Source: Candidatus Woesebacteria bacterium RIFCSPLOWO2_01_FULL_39_61 (GTDB taxonomy: Bacteria; Patescibacteriota; Microgenomatia; UBA8517). Taken from it: 36,459 nt of DNA. The DNA is taken from the NCBI GenBank assembly GCA_001793155.1, contig MGHI01000012.1:1-36459 (forward strand). Direction: 5' to 3'. The notes beneath the pieces are model-generated. The model was not told the origin of the DNA, ran no database searches, and saw only the letters and a program-made list of their open reading frames with translations. Positions 16,018-26,208 of this stretch are shown in pieces. Made by a program: the position numbers and the translations under genes. Position 1 is the first letter of the stretch, and each line of letters begins with the position of its first letter.

Positions 16018-18939
16018 ATGGATGGACAAATAAGAGTCAGAGGCGCCCGTCAGCATAATCTCAAAAATGTCAACCTGGATATTCCCAAAAATAAGTTTAT
16101 TTGCTTTACGGGTGTATCGGGAAGTGGTAAAAGTTCTATGGCCTTCGATACAATCTATGCCGAGGGTCAAAGGCGTTATGTCGAAAGCTTGTCTACGTAT
16201 GCAAGACAGTTTCTAGGTATTATGGAAAAGCCCGACGTCGACCTTATTGAAGGTCTTTCTCCTTCCATTTCCATTGATCAAAAAATCAGCTCTCGTAATC
16301 CCCGTTCTACTGTCGGAACAGTAACCGAAATTTACGATTATTTGAGGCTACTTTTTGCCCGTATCGGGCACCCACACTGCCCTATTTGTGGAAGAGAAAT
16401 CTCTACTCAGACGCTTGATGAAATTGTTACCTCCATTACCAGTTTAATAGATAAAACCACCAATGAAAGGAAAAACTTCAGATTTTTAATACTTTCACCT
16501 TTAGTTGTTGACCGTAAAGGTGAATTTTCCTCGTTATTTACCAACCTCAAAGCCCAAGGTTACAGGTATGTTCGTCTCGATAAACAAATTAAAGATTTAA
16601 CAGAAGATTTCGTGCTTATTAAAACCAATAAGCATTCTATTGAGGTAGTAATCGATAGGATTTCTTTAAGCAATAAGGACATTAAAAATGAGGGTTTTGC
16701 TAAAAATCTTAAAAGCAGAATCAGCCAATCTGTTGAACTGACTTTAAAACTTTCCCAAGGCTTGGTAATTATCTCGGAAATAATGGATAAGGCTCTGGAA
16801 ATGCCTGAATTTCCTAAAGACATGGTCGACCATCTTTATTCGGAAAAATTCTCTTGTCCGGTTGATAATATTCAGCTTCCGGAAATCGAACCTCGAACTT
16901 TCTCTTTTAACTCCCCACACGGAGCCTGCGAGGTGTGCCATGGTATAGGAAAAATTTTAAAAATCGATCCTTCTCTGATTCTTTCTCCCGACATTTCCAT
17001 AACCGAAGGAGGAATATTGCCTTTTGCAAATATTTTTGAGCACGATACCTGGTATGCTAGGTTAATCTTACAGGTTTCTAACGAGCATGGTATTAACCCC
17101 AGAATCCCTATTAGAAACCTTTCAAAGGAACAAATCGATTTACTGTTTGATGGAACAGGGGATAAAGAATATAAAGTCGAAGGAACCAACAGATTCGGCA
17201 GAATAACATATATTTATGAGAAATTTATGGGTATTCTGAAAGAATTAGAAAGGAGACATTCCGAAACGGAATCTGATTGGGTAAGAGCCGAAGTTGAAAA
17301 ATACATGGTGGAAACTACCTGCCCGTCTTGTAACGGAAAAAGATTAAAAAAGGAAGCCCTGAATATAACAATAGATAAGTTGTCTATTGCCAACGTCGTA
17401 GATAAAACCATTAAAGAAGTCGAGGCTTGGATTAAAAAAGTATCAACCACGCCAGCAATATTAAATGAAAAAGAAAAAAATATCGGAAGTTTGATAATAA
17501 AAGAGGTTGAAACCCGTATTAATTTTTTGACAAGTGTTGGACTTGATTACTTAACCTTGGACAGATCAGCCGGGAGTCTGGCTGGGGGAGAGGCACAAAG
17601 AATTAGACTTGCGAGCCAGATAGGGTCGGGACTAACAGGTGTTCTTTATGTTCTGGACGAACCGACAATAGGGCTTCATCCCAAGGATAATCAAAAATTA
17701 ATAAACACATTAAAAAAGCTAAGAGACCTGGGCAATAGCGTTGTTGTCGTCGAACACGATGAGGAAACAATCCGCCAATCCGATCACGTCGTTGACTTCG
17801 GTCCGGGGGCAGGAAAAGATGGAGGATATGTTGTCGCCCAAGGAACCGTTGCCGATATTATTAAAAAAAAATCTTCAATTACAGGAAAGTTTTTGAGCGG
17901 TAAAAGGAAAATAGACATTCCGAGCGTTCAGCAAAATTTAAACATCGAAGAAAATATGTTGACTATTTACGGTTGTAATAAATTCAACCTTAAAGATATT
18001 GATGTAACCTTTCCCTTATCAAAACTTGTGGTAATTACGGGTGTTTCGGGTAGCGGTAAATCCACTTTACTTGTGGAAACTGCTTATCAGGCTATAACAA
18101 AAGAGTTACATAAGTTTTATAGGGGCCAAATGCTTTCATATCAAAAACTAGAAGGGGTAGAACACATCGACAGAGTAATTCTTATTGATCAATCACCAAT
18201 AGGGCGGACTCCAAGAAGCAATCCCGCTACATACACAAAAGTCTTTGATCATATCAGAGATGTTTTTGCATTAACCCGAGAAGCACGAGCCTCAGGATTT
18301 AATAAGGGCTACTTTTCATTTAATGTTAAAGGGGGAAGGTGCGAAGCCTGCGAGGGTCAGGGTCAAATTAAAATAGAAATGCAATTCATGAGCGATATCT
18401 GGATAACCTGCGAGGTCTGCAAAGGAGCTCGCTACAATTCCCAAATACTGGATATCCATTATAAAGGTAAAAATATTTCTAAAATATTGGAACTTTCAGT
18501 TAGCGAGGCAATAGAATTTTTTCACTCGCATCCCCAAATTCTTTCCAAGTTAAATACGCTGGAAGAAGTGGGGTTGGGTTATATCGAGCTGGGTCAACCG
18601 GCTACGACTCTTTCCGGAGGAGAAGCACAAAGAGTAAAACTGGCCTCGGAATTGACAAAAAAGGCTACTGGAAAAACTGTTTATATACTCGACGAACCGA
18701 CCACCGGGCTTCACTTTGCTGATGTTGAAAAACTTTTGAAAGTCTTAAGGATTTTGGTTTCAAGAGGAAACAGCGTTTTTATTATCGAGCATAATCTCGA
18801 TGTAATCAAAAATGCTGATTGGGTTATAGATCTCGGGCCTGGAGGAGGTGAAGCCGGAGGACAAATCGTCGCCGAGGGAACACCTGATAATATACGTAAG
18901 TCAAAAAAGTCTTATACTGGGATGTATCTGGCAGGATGA
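16018..18939 (+). CDS. uvrA: Excinuclease ABC subunit UvrA
   Basis: IRVRGARQHNLKNVNLDIPKNK, two Walker A motifs, CxxC zinc modules (CPICG, CEVCHGIG, CEACEGQG), two signature motifs (LAGGEAQRIRLA, LSGGEAQRVKLA). Confidence 0.98.
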   Translation: MDGQIRVRGARQHNLKNVNLDIPKNKFICFTGVSGSGKSSMAFDTIYAEGQRRYVESLSTYARQFLGIMEKPDVDLIEGLSPSISIDQKISSRNPRSTVGTVTEIYDYLRLLFARIGHPHCPICGREISTQTLDEIVTSITSLIDKTTNERKNFRFLILSPLVVDRKGEFSSLFTNLKAQGYRYVRLDKQIKDLTEDFVLIKTNKHSIEVVIDRISLSNKDIKNEGFAKNLKSRISQSVELTLKLSQGLVIISEIMDKALEMPEFPKDMVDHLYSEKFSCPVDNIQLPEIEPRTFSFNSPHGACEVCHGIGKILKIDPSLILSPDISITEGGILPFANIFEHDTWYARLILQVSNEHGINPRIPIRNLSKEQIDLLFDGTGDKEYKVEGTNRFGRITYIYEKFMGILKELERRHSETESDWVRAEVEKYMVETTCPSCNGKRLKKEALNITIDKLSIANVVDKTIKEVEAWIKKVSTTPAILNEKEKNIGSLIIKEVETRINFLTSVGLDYLTLDRSAGSLAGGEAQRIRLASQIGSGLTGVLYVLDEPTIGLHPKDNQKLINTLKKLRDLGNSVVVVEHDEETIRQSDHVVDFGPGAGKDGGYVVAQGTVADIIKKKSSITGKFLSGKRKIDIPSVQQNLNIEENMLTIYGCNKFNLKDIDVTFPLSKLVVITGVSGSGKSTLLVETAYQAITKELHKFYRGQMLSYQKLEGVEHIDRVILIDQSPIGRTPRSNPATYTKVFDHIRDVFALTREARASGFNKGYFSFNVKGGRCEACEGQGQIKIEMQFMSDIWITCEVCKGARYNSQILDIHYKGKNISKILELSVSEAIEFFHSHPQILSKLNTLEEVGLGYIELGQPATTLSGGEAQRVKLASELTKKATGKTVYILDEPTTGLHFADVEKLLKVLRILVSRGNSVFIIEHNLDVIKNADWVIDLGPGGGEAGGQIVAEGTPDNIRKSKKSYTGMYLAG

Positions 18940-20786
18940 GAAAATTACTTTTAGAAACCGCCTTAATATTAGTTTTTAGCCTTTTTTCCCTTGCTACGTT
19001 CCTAGTAAAACCCAGTTTTGCCGATACCAACTTTGATACACACGTAAATGTTAATTATAAAGTTAATGAAAACGGCATAACCTCGGTTACAAATACCTTC
19101 ACATTAAAAAATAAAACTTCAACACTCCAGGCAGAAAAATATATTTTTTCGCTAAAAAGTATAGAACCTACCAACATTAAAGCGTACGAAAAGGGAAGCC
19201 AGCTTAAAGTAACAAAGGAAAAAATTGACGATACATTAATCCTGACGATAAGTTTTAGTGAAAAGGTTTTGGGTATAGGAAAAACCAGAACCTTTATAGT
19301 CACATACGATGACGAACGCATTGCCAATAAATCAGGTGAGATTTGGGAGGTTGCTATTCCAAAGTCGGAAAAAGACGAAGATTTTTCAACCTACGACGTT
19401 CAACTCAAAATTCCCAAAATTCTGGGGGACGAAGCTTATATTTTTCCGACTCCGGAATCTGTAAAAGAGGAACCCGACGAAAGAAGTTACTTTTTCAATA
19501 AAGAACAGCTAGGCGTTAGAGGAATAACGGCAGGATTTGGCAAATCTCAGGTTTTTAATTTTACTCTCTCGTATCACCTTGAAAACACGCTTAAGAAGGA
19601 TCAACTCTTGCAAATTGCTATTCCTCCGGATACGTCCTTGCAAAGAGTGTACTACCAAAATATAGAACCCAAACCTTTGAGGGTTGAAGAAGACGTGGAC
19701 GGAAATTGGATAGCTTTTTACAATTTAAAATCCAAAGAAAGGAAGGATATAACCGCATATGGAGCGGTTCAAATATTTGCCAGTCCAAGAAAATTAAGAA
19801 AACCGAACTACGAAACCCTTATCGAAAACACTAAGGAGAGCTCTTATTGGCAGACATCAGATCCTCAAATAAAAGAGCTTGCTAAAAACCTCAAAACCCC
19901 AAAAGAAATTTATAACTATGTAACAACTTATCTTACCTATGACGTATCCCGCGTTAAACCTGACGTAGTTAGAATGGGTGCAAAATCCGCTCTGGCCGCT
20001 CCTTCTAATGCCATTTGTATGGAATTTACCGATCTATTCATCGCTATAGCAAGAGCTGCAGGAATCCCCGCAAGAGAAATTAACGGCTACGCCCACACAG
20101 ACAATAGCGAAATTAAACCATTATCTTTGGTTGCCGATGTCCTTCATGCCTGGCCCGAATACTGGAGCGAAACGGATCAAACTTGGATTCCTGTTGATCC
20201 AACTTGGGGAGCAACAAGTGGGGGAGACTATTTCTCCAAACTGGATCTTCGGCATTTTACTTTTGTCATTCACGGAAAAACTGCCAGTTACCCGATTTCT
20301 CCAGGATCTTATAAGCTTGGGCCCAATCCTCAAAAAGATGTCTTTGTAACTTTTGGTAGTTCGCCTCTTGAAAGATTTTCAAATCTTCGAGTTGACCACA
20401 AATTCTCCTGGGGACTTACCAAGAAAAAACTCACCCTTACCTTTAAAAACCTAGGCTCGGCAGCAGAATATGAACTCGTTCCTTCCATTTTTTTTGACGG
20501 TGTTTGGATTAAAAGCGATTCTATATCTGTTCTACCCCCCTTCGCCGAGTATAAAACTTTGATTGAAGTTCCTTATGGGAATTTTGCAGCGTTAGCACCA
20601 AACCAAATTATTGTGAAGGTCGGAGGCAAATCTAATTTAATAGCAACGGATAAAGTAGGAGTCATTATTCTTCAGCTTCTAATTTTGGTCTTTTTCTTTT
20701 TAGGCTTATTGATCTTATCTCTCACTAAATTAAAAAAATCTCCCTTTCTTTTGTTTACAAGGTTTTTAAAAAGTAGGCGGACGTGA
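18936..20786 (+). CDS. Transglutaminase-like domain membrane/secreted protein
   Basis: Signal/TM N-terminus, core AICMEFTDLFIAIARAAGIPAREINGYAH ... HAWPEYWSETDQTWIPVDPTWGA (Cys-His-Asp triad), C-terminal TM. Confidence 0.88.
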   Translation: MRKLLLETALILVFSLFSLATFLVKPSFADTNFDTHVNVNYKVNENGITSVTNTFTLKNKTSTLQAEKYIFSLKSIEPTNIKAYEKGSQLKVTKEKIDDTLILTISFSEKVLGIGKTRTFIVTYDDERIANKSGEIWEVAIPKSEKDEDFSTYDVQLKIPKILGDEAYIFPTPESVKEEPDERSYFFNKEQLGVRGITAGFGKSQVFNFTLSYHLENTLKKDQLLQIAIPPDTSLQRVYYQNIEPKPLRVEEDVDGNWIAFYNLKSKERKDITAYGAVQIFASPRKLRKPNYETLIENTKESSYWQTSDPQIKELAKNLKTPKEIYNYVTTYLTYDVSRVKPDVVRMGAKSALAAPSNAICMEFTDLFIAIARAAGIPAREINGYAHTDNSEIKPLSLVADVLHAWPEYWSETDQTWIPVDPTWGATSGGDYFSKLDLRHFTFVIHGKTASYPISPGSYKLGPNPQKDVFVTFGSSPLERFSNLRVDHKFSWGLTKKKLTLTFKNLGSAAEYELVPSIFFDGVWIKSDSISVLPPFAEYKTLIEVPYGNFAALAPNQIIVKVGGKSNLIATDKVGVIILQLLILVFFFLGLLILSLTKLKKSPFLLFTRFLKSRRT

Positions 20787-22129
20787 AGCTTCAAAAATAC
20801 AGTAAAAATCGATCTAACTTAAACAACGTTCCTCAGGATGCGGGTGTGTATATATTTTGGAATAAAGCAAGCGTTCCTATTTACGTCGGCAAAGCAAATA
20901 ACCTTAAAAAAAGACTTGAATCTTATTTTTCAAATAAAATTTTCGGAAAAACGCTGCAAATGATGACAGAGGCTACCGGTTTTTCAATAATTCGTGTTGA
21001 CTGTGAGATTGAGGCTTTGCTTTTGGAAGCCAAACTCGTTAATCAATTTCAGTCAAAGTTTAATAGTCAACTTAAGGACGATAAGCGCCCTCTCTACATT
21101 ATAATTACCCCAGACACTTACCCGCAGGTTCTGATCGCAAGAAAAAAGGATCGAAGCGATCGATCTTTATTCTACGGACCGTTTCCATCCTCAACATCCG
21201 TTAAGACAGTGTTGAAACTCATAAGAAGAATTTTCCCCTACTCCCAGCATAAAATCGGAAACAGAGCCTGTTTATATAGCCAGATAGGTCTTTGTAATCC
21301 CTGTCCGAACGAAATCGAAAAAATTAAGGATCGGCAGGAAAAAGACAGACTCCAAAAAAAATATAAAAGAAATATCAAAATGATAAAGACGTTTCTGTCG
21401 GGTGACCTTTATAAAGTTAAAAGAAGTCTGGAAAAAGAAATGAACGGATTGGCTAAAAACGAAGATTTTGAAGAAGCCAAAGCGGTCCGTGAAAAAATAA
21501 AATCTATCGAGTATATAACTCAACCAATTACCCCAATTAATTACTTTTTGGAAAACCCCAACTTTTTGGAAGATATTCGCAAAAAAGAAGAAGAGGAACT
21601 GACTAATATATTGAGAAAATTCTTTCAGATCACCTATAGTATATCCCGTATTGAGTGTTTTGATGTAGCCCATTTAGGAGGCACTAGCGTCACGGCATCA
21701 ATGGTCACTTTTATAAACGGCGAACCTGAAAAAAGCCTATATAGACATTTCAGGGTTCGTCAAAAAAAGAGCAGGGACGATATTTCATCGCTTTCGGAAA
21801 TTGCTCAAAGAAGATTGAAAAACAAAGAAACTTGGGGATTACCAAATCTTATAGTGGTCGACGGAGGGAAGGGTCAACTTAAAACTTTCCTAGAAGAATT
21901 TAAGAATATTGATCTGCCTATCGTGGGTCTGGCAAAACGCGAAGAAACTTTGGTTATGGCAACGCTCAAGGGTAACAAAATTAGTTTTCAAACGCTTAAA
22001 CTGGCAAGGGGTCCAGCTCGTAATCTTCTACAAAGAATCAGGAATGAAGCCCACAGGTTTGCAAGGCGATATCATTTTAACTTGGTCAAAAAAATGTTAA
22101 TTCCCCGAAGTTACAAGAAAAAGTTGTAA
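20783..22129 (+). CDS. uvrC: Excinuclease ABC subunit UvrC, short form
   Basis: N-terminal GIY-YIG (AGVYIFWNKASVPIYVGKANNLKKRLESYF), UVR region, RNase H-like half (IECFDVAHLGGTSVTASMVTF... LIVVDGGKGQLKTF). GTG start overlapping the upstream stop. Confidence 0.93.
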   Translation: MKLQKYSKNRSNLNNVPQDAGVYIFWNKASVPIYVGKANNLKKRLESYFSNKIFGKTLQMMTEATGFSIIRVDCEIEALLLEAKLVNQFQSKFNSQLKDDKRPLYIIITPDTYPQVLIARKKDRSDRSLFYGPFPSSTSVKTVLKLIRRIFPYSQHKIGNRACLYSQIGLCNPCPNEIEKIKDRQEKDRLQKKYKRNIKMIKTFLSGDLYKVKRSLEKEMNGLAKNEDFEEAKAVREKIKSIEYITQPITPINYFLENPNFLEDIRKKEEEELTNILRKFFQITYSISRIECFDVAHLGGTSVTASMVTFINGEPEKSLYRHFRVRQKKSRDDISSLSEIAQRRLKNKETWGLPNLIVVDGGKGQLKTFLEEFKNIDLPIVGLAKREETLVMATLKGNKISFQTLKLARGPARNLLQRIRNEAHRFARRYHFNLVKKMLIPRSYKKKL

Positions 22130-22157
22130 AATTGATTTAATATATAATTAATAAGTT

Positions 22158-22559
22158 ATGAAGAGAATCCTGAGACACTATGCAATCGACACTTTTTCGC
22201 TCTGGACAGTCAGCCAAATTGCTAGCGGAATTTACTTTGACCAAGGTATTAAAACTCTCCTTATGGCCGGAGTTGGTGTTACTGTTGTTTCTATTATCGC
22301 CAAACCCGTTATTAATTTACTTTTGTTACCTTTAAATTTAGTCACATATGGGCTTTTCCGCTGGGTTTCTTCGGCTATAGTAATATATTTGGTAAGCCTC
22401 GTAGTAAAAGGCTTTAAAGTAATTAGCTTTTCTTACGCGGGATTCACAAGTACGTGGTTTGATATTCCGAGCATTAACTTTGAGGGCTTTTTTGCATACG
22501 TCGCATTCTCGTTTTTACTCTCGGTAATAACTTCGGCAATTTACTGGCTGGTAAAATAA
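22158..22559 (+). CDS. Phage holin family / 4TM membrane protein
   Basis: Four hydrophobic segments; AKPVINLLLLPLNLVTYGLFRWVSSAIVIYLVS is typical of this family. Confidence 0.65.
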   Translation: MKRILRHYAIDTFSLWTVSQIASGIYFDQGIKTLLMAGVGVTVVSIIAKPVINLLLLPLNLVTYGLFRWVSSAIVIYLVSLVVKGFKVISFSYAGFTSTWFDIPSINFEGFFAYVAFSFLLSVITSAIYWLVK

Positions 22560-22596
22560 TTTCAATCTTATTAGCTTAAGTGTATAATAACCGAAT

Positions 22597-22809
22597 ATGC
22601 CTAATATTTTTCTAATTTTACAGGTTGTTTTCGCTTCGATCCTGATCGTAATGATACTTATGCAACCTAAGGGTACTGGTTTCGCCCGCTCTTGGGGAAG
22701 TTCCGGATCATCTTTCACCAGGAGGGGCCTTGAAAAAGTTACCTTCAGAGCTACTTTCATCGTTTCCGCAGCTTTTATTATCGTTTCAATCTTACAACTG
22801 GTTTTTTAA
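22597..22809 (+). CDS. secG: Preprotein translocase subunit SecG
   Basis: 70 aa, two TMs, LMQPKGTGFARSWGSSGSSFTRRGLEKVTFRAT. Confidence 0.85.
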   Translation: MPNIFLILQVVFASILIVMILMQPKGTGFARSWGSSGSSFTRRGLEKVTFRATFIVSAAFIIVSILQLVF

Positions 22810-22829
22810 TGCCTCATTTGCATTAAGGT

Positions 22830-24152
22830 ATGCCAAATTTCAAGTACGCTTATAAAGTTACTTTTGCATATATAAAGCGATTTAAGTGGATTTTACTGCT
22901 TGGTGTAATCTTCGGAGTAATTATCTTTTTTTTAATAAAATATTTATTCCCCATTCTTACTAGACCGAGGCCCGAAAGAATTGGAGTGACGGGGAGGTAT
23001 CATACAGACACTCTTCCTTCCTTCGTTCTCTCGGAAATAAGCTACGGTCTAACAAAAATTGACGATAACAAAAATGTCGTGCCTTCATTAGCCAGCGCCT
23101 GGGAAACTCCCGATAAAGGTAAAACCTGGATATTCCACCTAAGTGATGATCAGGTATGGCACGACGGGAGTAAAGTTAATTCAGATTCTATTGCCTATGA
23201 ATTTTCAGACGTAGAGGTTCAAAAGTCTGACGATAAAACTATCTCGTTTAAACTGCAAAACATCTTTTCACCCTTCCCCAGCGTTTTAGCCAGACCCACA
23301 TTTAAAAAAGGTCTTTTGGGTACTGGGACTTGGAAGGTCGAAAAAGTCCAGCTTTCAGGGGGATTTGTTACCGAACTTCAGATTTTAAATTCCGACGACA
23401 GGAAAAAAGTTTATAAATTTTATCCCACCTTAGAAAGAACCAAACTCGCTTTCAAGTTGGGAGAGGTTGACTCTATCATAGAAGTTCTTGACCCAAAGCC
23501 TTTTGATAATTGGAAAACAACGACAATTTCAGAAAACGTTAATATTAATCAGGTTGTGACTTTATTTTTCAATACTCAAGATAAAGTTTTATCTGAAAAA
23601 AACTTACGGCAAGCTTTGACCTATGCGATAGATAAAGAAAAATTAGGAGAAAGGGCAATAAGCCCGATATCTCCCAGTTCTTGGGCTTATAATCCCCAAG
23701 TAAAAAAGTATGCTTTTGATAAAACGCGGGCTAAAGAGCTTATAAATGATCTTCCGAAAGAAGCGAAAAGCGACCTTAAAATAAATCTGGTTACAACTAC
23801 AAATTTGCTTAACGTCGCAGAACAAATTTCCAATGACTGGAAGGAAATCGGCGTTGAAACCCGAGTCCAGGTTTCCTCAATAATACCGTCAGAATTTCAG
23901 ACTTTTCTGACAATCTACGATATTCCTCAAGATCCTGATCAATATTCAATATGGCATTCAACCCAAATAACGACCACCAATATATCGAAATACTCTTCAG
24001 CCAGGATAGATAAATTATTAGAGGAGGGTAGAACGTCTCTTGATATGGACCAAAGGAAAAATACATATCTTGATTTTCAAAGATTTGTACTCGAGGATTT
24101 ACCTGCGGCGTTTCTGTACCACCCTAAATATTACACTATTAAAAGAAGTTAG
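22830..24152 (+). CDS. ABC transporter family 5 substrate-binding protein (oligopeptide-type)
   Basis: N-terminal TM; LVPSLASAWETPDKGKTWIFHLSDDQVWHDGSKVNSDSIAYEF; NLRQALTYAIDKEKL. Confidence 0.85.
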   Translation: MPNFKYAYKVTFAYIKRFKWILLLGVIFGVIIFFLIKYLFPILTRPRPERIGVTGRYHTDTLPSFVLSEISYGLTKIDDNKNVVPSLASAWETPDKGKTWIFHLSDDQVWHDGSKVNSDSIAYEFSDVEVQKSDDKTISFKLQNIFSPFPSVLARPTFKKGLLGTGTWKVEKVQLSGGFVTELQILNSDDRKKVYKFYPTLERTKLAFKLGEVDSIIEVLDPKPFDNWKTTTISENVNINQVVTLFFNTQDKVLSEKNLRQALTYAIDKEKLGERAISPISPSSWAYNPQVKKYAFDKTRAKELINDLPKEAKSDLKINLVTTTNLLNVAEQISNDWKEIGVETRVQVSSIIPSEFQTFLTIYDIPQDPDQYSIWHSTQITTTNISKYSSARIDKLLEEGRTSLDMDQRKNTYLDFQRFVLEDLPAAFLYHPKYYTIKRS

Positions 24153-24167
24153 ACATCGTATTAAGGT

Positions 24168-26129
24168 TTAACTTTCCGGAACTTCAATTACTTCTTCTCG
24201 TTTTTCCCTGATAAAGGACGTCCACTCTTCAAATACCTCGATTATGCTTTTGAGAGGAGCTTCGATAATAAAATCTAATAAGATTGTAAGAAAATTTAAC
24301 CTTGCCAACCCCCTTGAAAGAATAAAGCCGAAATTAAGGAATGGTAGAGTCAAATAACTGAAAAGGTGTCCGAATATATCATCCTTATCAGCTTCAGCTT
24401 TTAGCTGTGTTGCATTGAAACGGACTCTGTAGGCAAAAAGCAAAACCAAGGATATAAAAACAAAAAAAACTAGTGTGGCAAAAATAGAAAAATTAAGTAG
24501 AAGTAGAAGGTAGTAAATACCACCAAAAACCAAAATAAACATAATAGTGTAAATAAAACTGAATGAAGATATTAAAAGGGAGTTGGACTGAATTCTTTTC
24601 GTTGTAAATATAGCTTTCGTAATTTCGTCCTTCTGGAATGCAACTGATTTTAGTCTGTCAACAATTATCTGAGTATTTTTTGCTCCGGGGACTCCTATTG
24701 AAATACCTATTAACCACATCAAAAAGGGAGGAAATCCGATATTTATAAAAAGCGGTATATATCTTATATCTCCGTACCTGTATATTTCATACGGAATTTC
24801 TAAAACCAGCGCCAGGACAACTTTGGTGATGAAAATATAAATTATGCTCCTTACAATACCAGTGGTAACCTTCTTTTTTATCTGCTGATATTTATTCTCG
24901 CAAACATCCCGAATCTTTTCTTCGAATTTTTTTTCGCTCTCCAAAAGCTTCCTTAGCTTTAATCCTTCCTCCTGGGCAATTGACCTGAATATTTCAAAAG
25001 CGGCTGCGTGCTTTTGCAGTTTTCTGTAAAGAACAAATCTGCCCGAAAAATTTAAGTGGCCTTCGATTTCAGCGTATATTTTGGGGAAGCTATTAATAAA
25101 GGTGTAAATTTCATCTTTCGTAAGATTGTTCCAATTTGGATATTCTTCAACCAGAAGATGATACCGCATAATCTGGTCGTCCGACTTGGTGAATGCACGG
25201 TGTATAGCAAGATGAATTTGTATATCTTTCTCATGATCAGGTAGTTTCGTATCTTTCCAGATAAAATTACCTTTAAACCATCCGTGCATTAGTTTCACAT
25301 ATAACTCTCGGTTGGAAGGATCTATTGCCTCTTCTATTTCGCTCGATGCAATACCCCAAATCCAGTTGCGAACCGTTCCCGGCGAAGTGCCCTGGGGAAT
25401 ATTGTCCAAATTCCGCAATACGGAAAAATACTTATCGATTATTTTTTGGACTTCTTCAATTTTTAGCTTTGGAACTGAGTCGTTTTTTAAATATCGAGCC
25501 CAAATGAGCTCTTTGAGTAATGTTTCTGAAATACCTTTTGTATTAACGTCGGAGCGCAGGCTTCCTTTTTCCCATACCAATCGTTTCAAAATTCGCTCAA
25601 TGGCATTGCGTCTTAAAACATGCTCTCCTTTATATTCAACAGTCGTTCTGATTCTTTCATAAAGTCGGGCTATGCTTCCCAATACTTCGCTGACTTTAAT
25701 ATTTCCGTCACCGTTACTATAGCCCTTCTTTGCCAGTCTTTTCTCAAATTCATCTATAAATTCACCCAGATAATCCGAAAAATTATCACTTCTGGGCTTT
25801 TTTTCCACTATATTTATCTCTTTAGGTTTCTCCGGCAAATCTCTGTGTTGATCTTTCCTGGTAGGATTAACACTTGGAACACCACTTTCGTGACGTTTAC
25901 CCTGTAATGAGAGTGCTGCTTCTACTTTAACGCCGGATAGCGATTGATCCGAGTTCAGTTCTTTGCGGATCTGACCACCGGTTGTAGCCATCTCAGGGGA
26001 TACATCTCTCCTTCCGGGCAGAATCTCTTGGTTCGTAGAAAACGTTCCTTCCCGGCCAATCGTCGAATCGGCCGCACCTTCGGGCTCAGGCTCTGATTTT
26101 TCTCGACTGCTTGTGTAAACTGTAACCAT
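24168..26129 (-). CDS. Large uncharacterised membrane protein (653 aa)
   Basis: Charged low-complexity N-terminus, long helical middle, hydrophobic pairs in the C-terminal third (IIYIFITKVVLALVLEIPYEI, LFINIGFPPFLMWLIGISIGVPG, IYYLLLLLNFSIFATLVFFVFISLVLLF). Confidence 0.7.
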   Translation of the reverse strand: MVTVYTSSREKSEPEPEGAADSTIGREGTFSTNQEILPGRRDVSPEMATTGGQIRKELNSDQSLSGVKVEAALSLQGKRHESGVPSVNPTRKDQHRDLPEKPKEINIVEKKPRSDNFSDYLGEFIDEFEKRLAKKGYSNGDGNIKVSEVLGSIARLYERIRTTVEYKGEHVLRRNAIERILKRLVWEKGSLRSDVNTKGISETLLKELIWARYLKNDSVPKLKIEEVQKIIDKYFSVLRNLDNIPQGTSPGTVRNWIWGIASSEIEEAIDPSNRELYVKLMHGWFKGNFIWKDTKLPDHEKDIQIHLAIHRAFTKSDDQIMRYHLLVEEYPNWNNLTKDEIYTFINSFPKIYAEIEGHLNFSGRFVLYRKLQKHAAAFEIFRSIAQEEGLKLRKLLESEKKFEEKIRDVCENKYQQIKKKVTTGIVRSIIYIFITKVVLALVLEIPYEIYRYGDIRYIPLFINIGFPPFLMWLIGISIGVPGAKNTQIIVDRLKSVAFQKDEITKAIFTTKRIQSNSLLISSFSFIYTIMFILVFGGIYYLLLLLNFSIFATLVFFVFISLVLLFAYRVRFNATQLKAEADKDDIFGHLFSYLTLPFLNFGFILSRGLARLNFLTILLDFIIEAPLKSIIEVFEEWTSFIREKREEVIEVPES

Positions 26130-26208
26130 AAACTATACAATAATTATACACTGCAGAGCCCCACTATTGCATTTGACAAAAACAATTTTTTAGATAATTA
26201 TTATTGGT

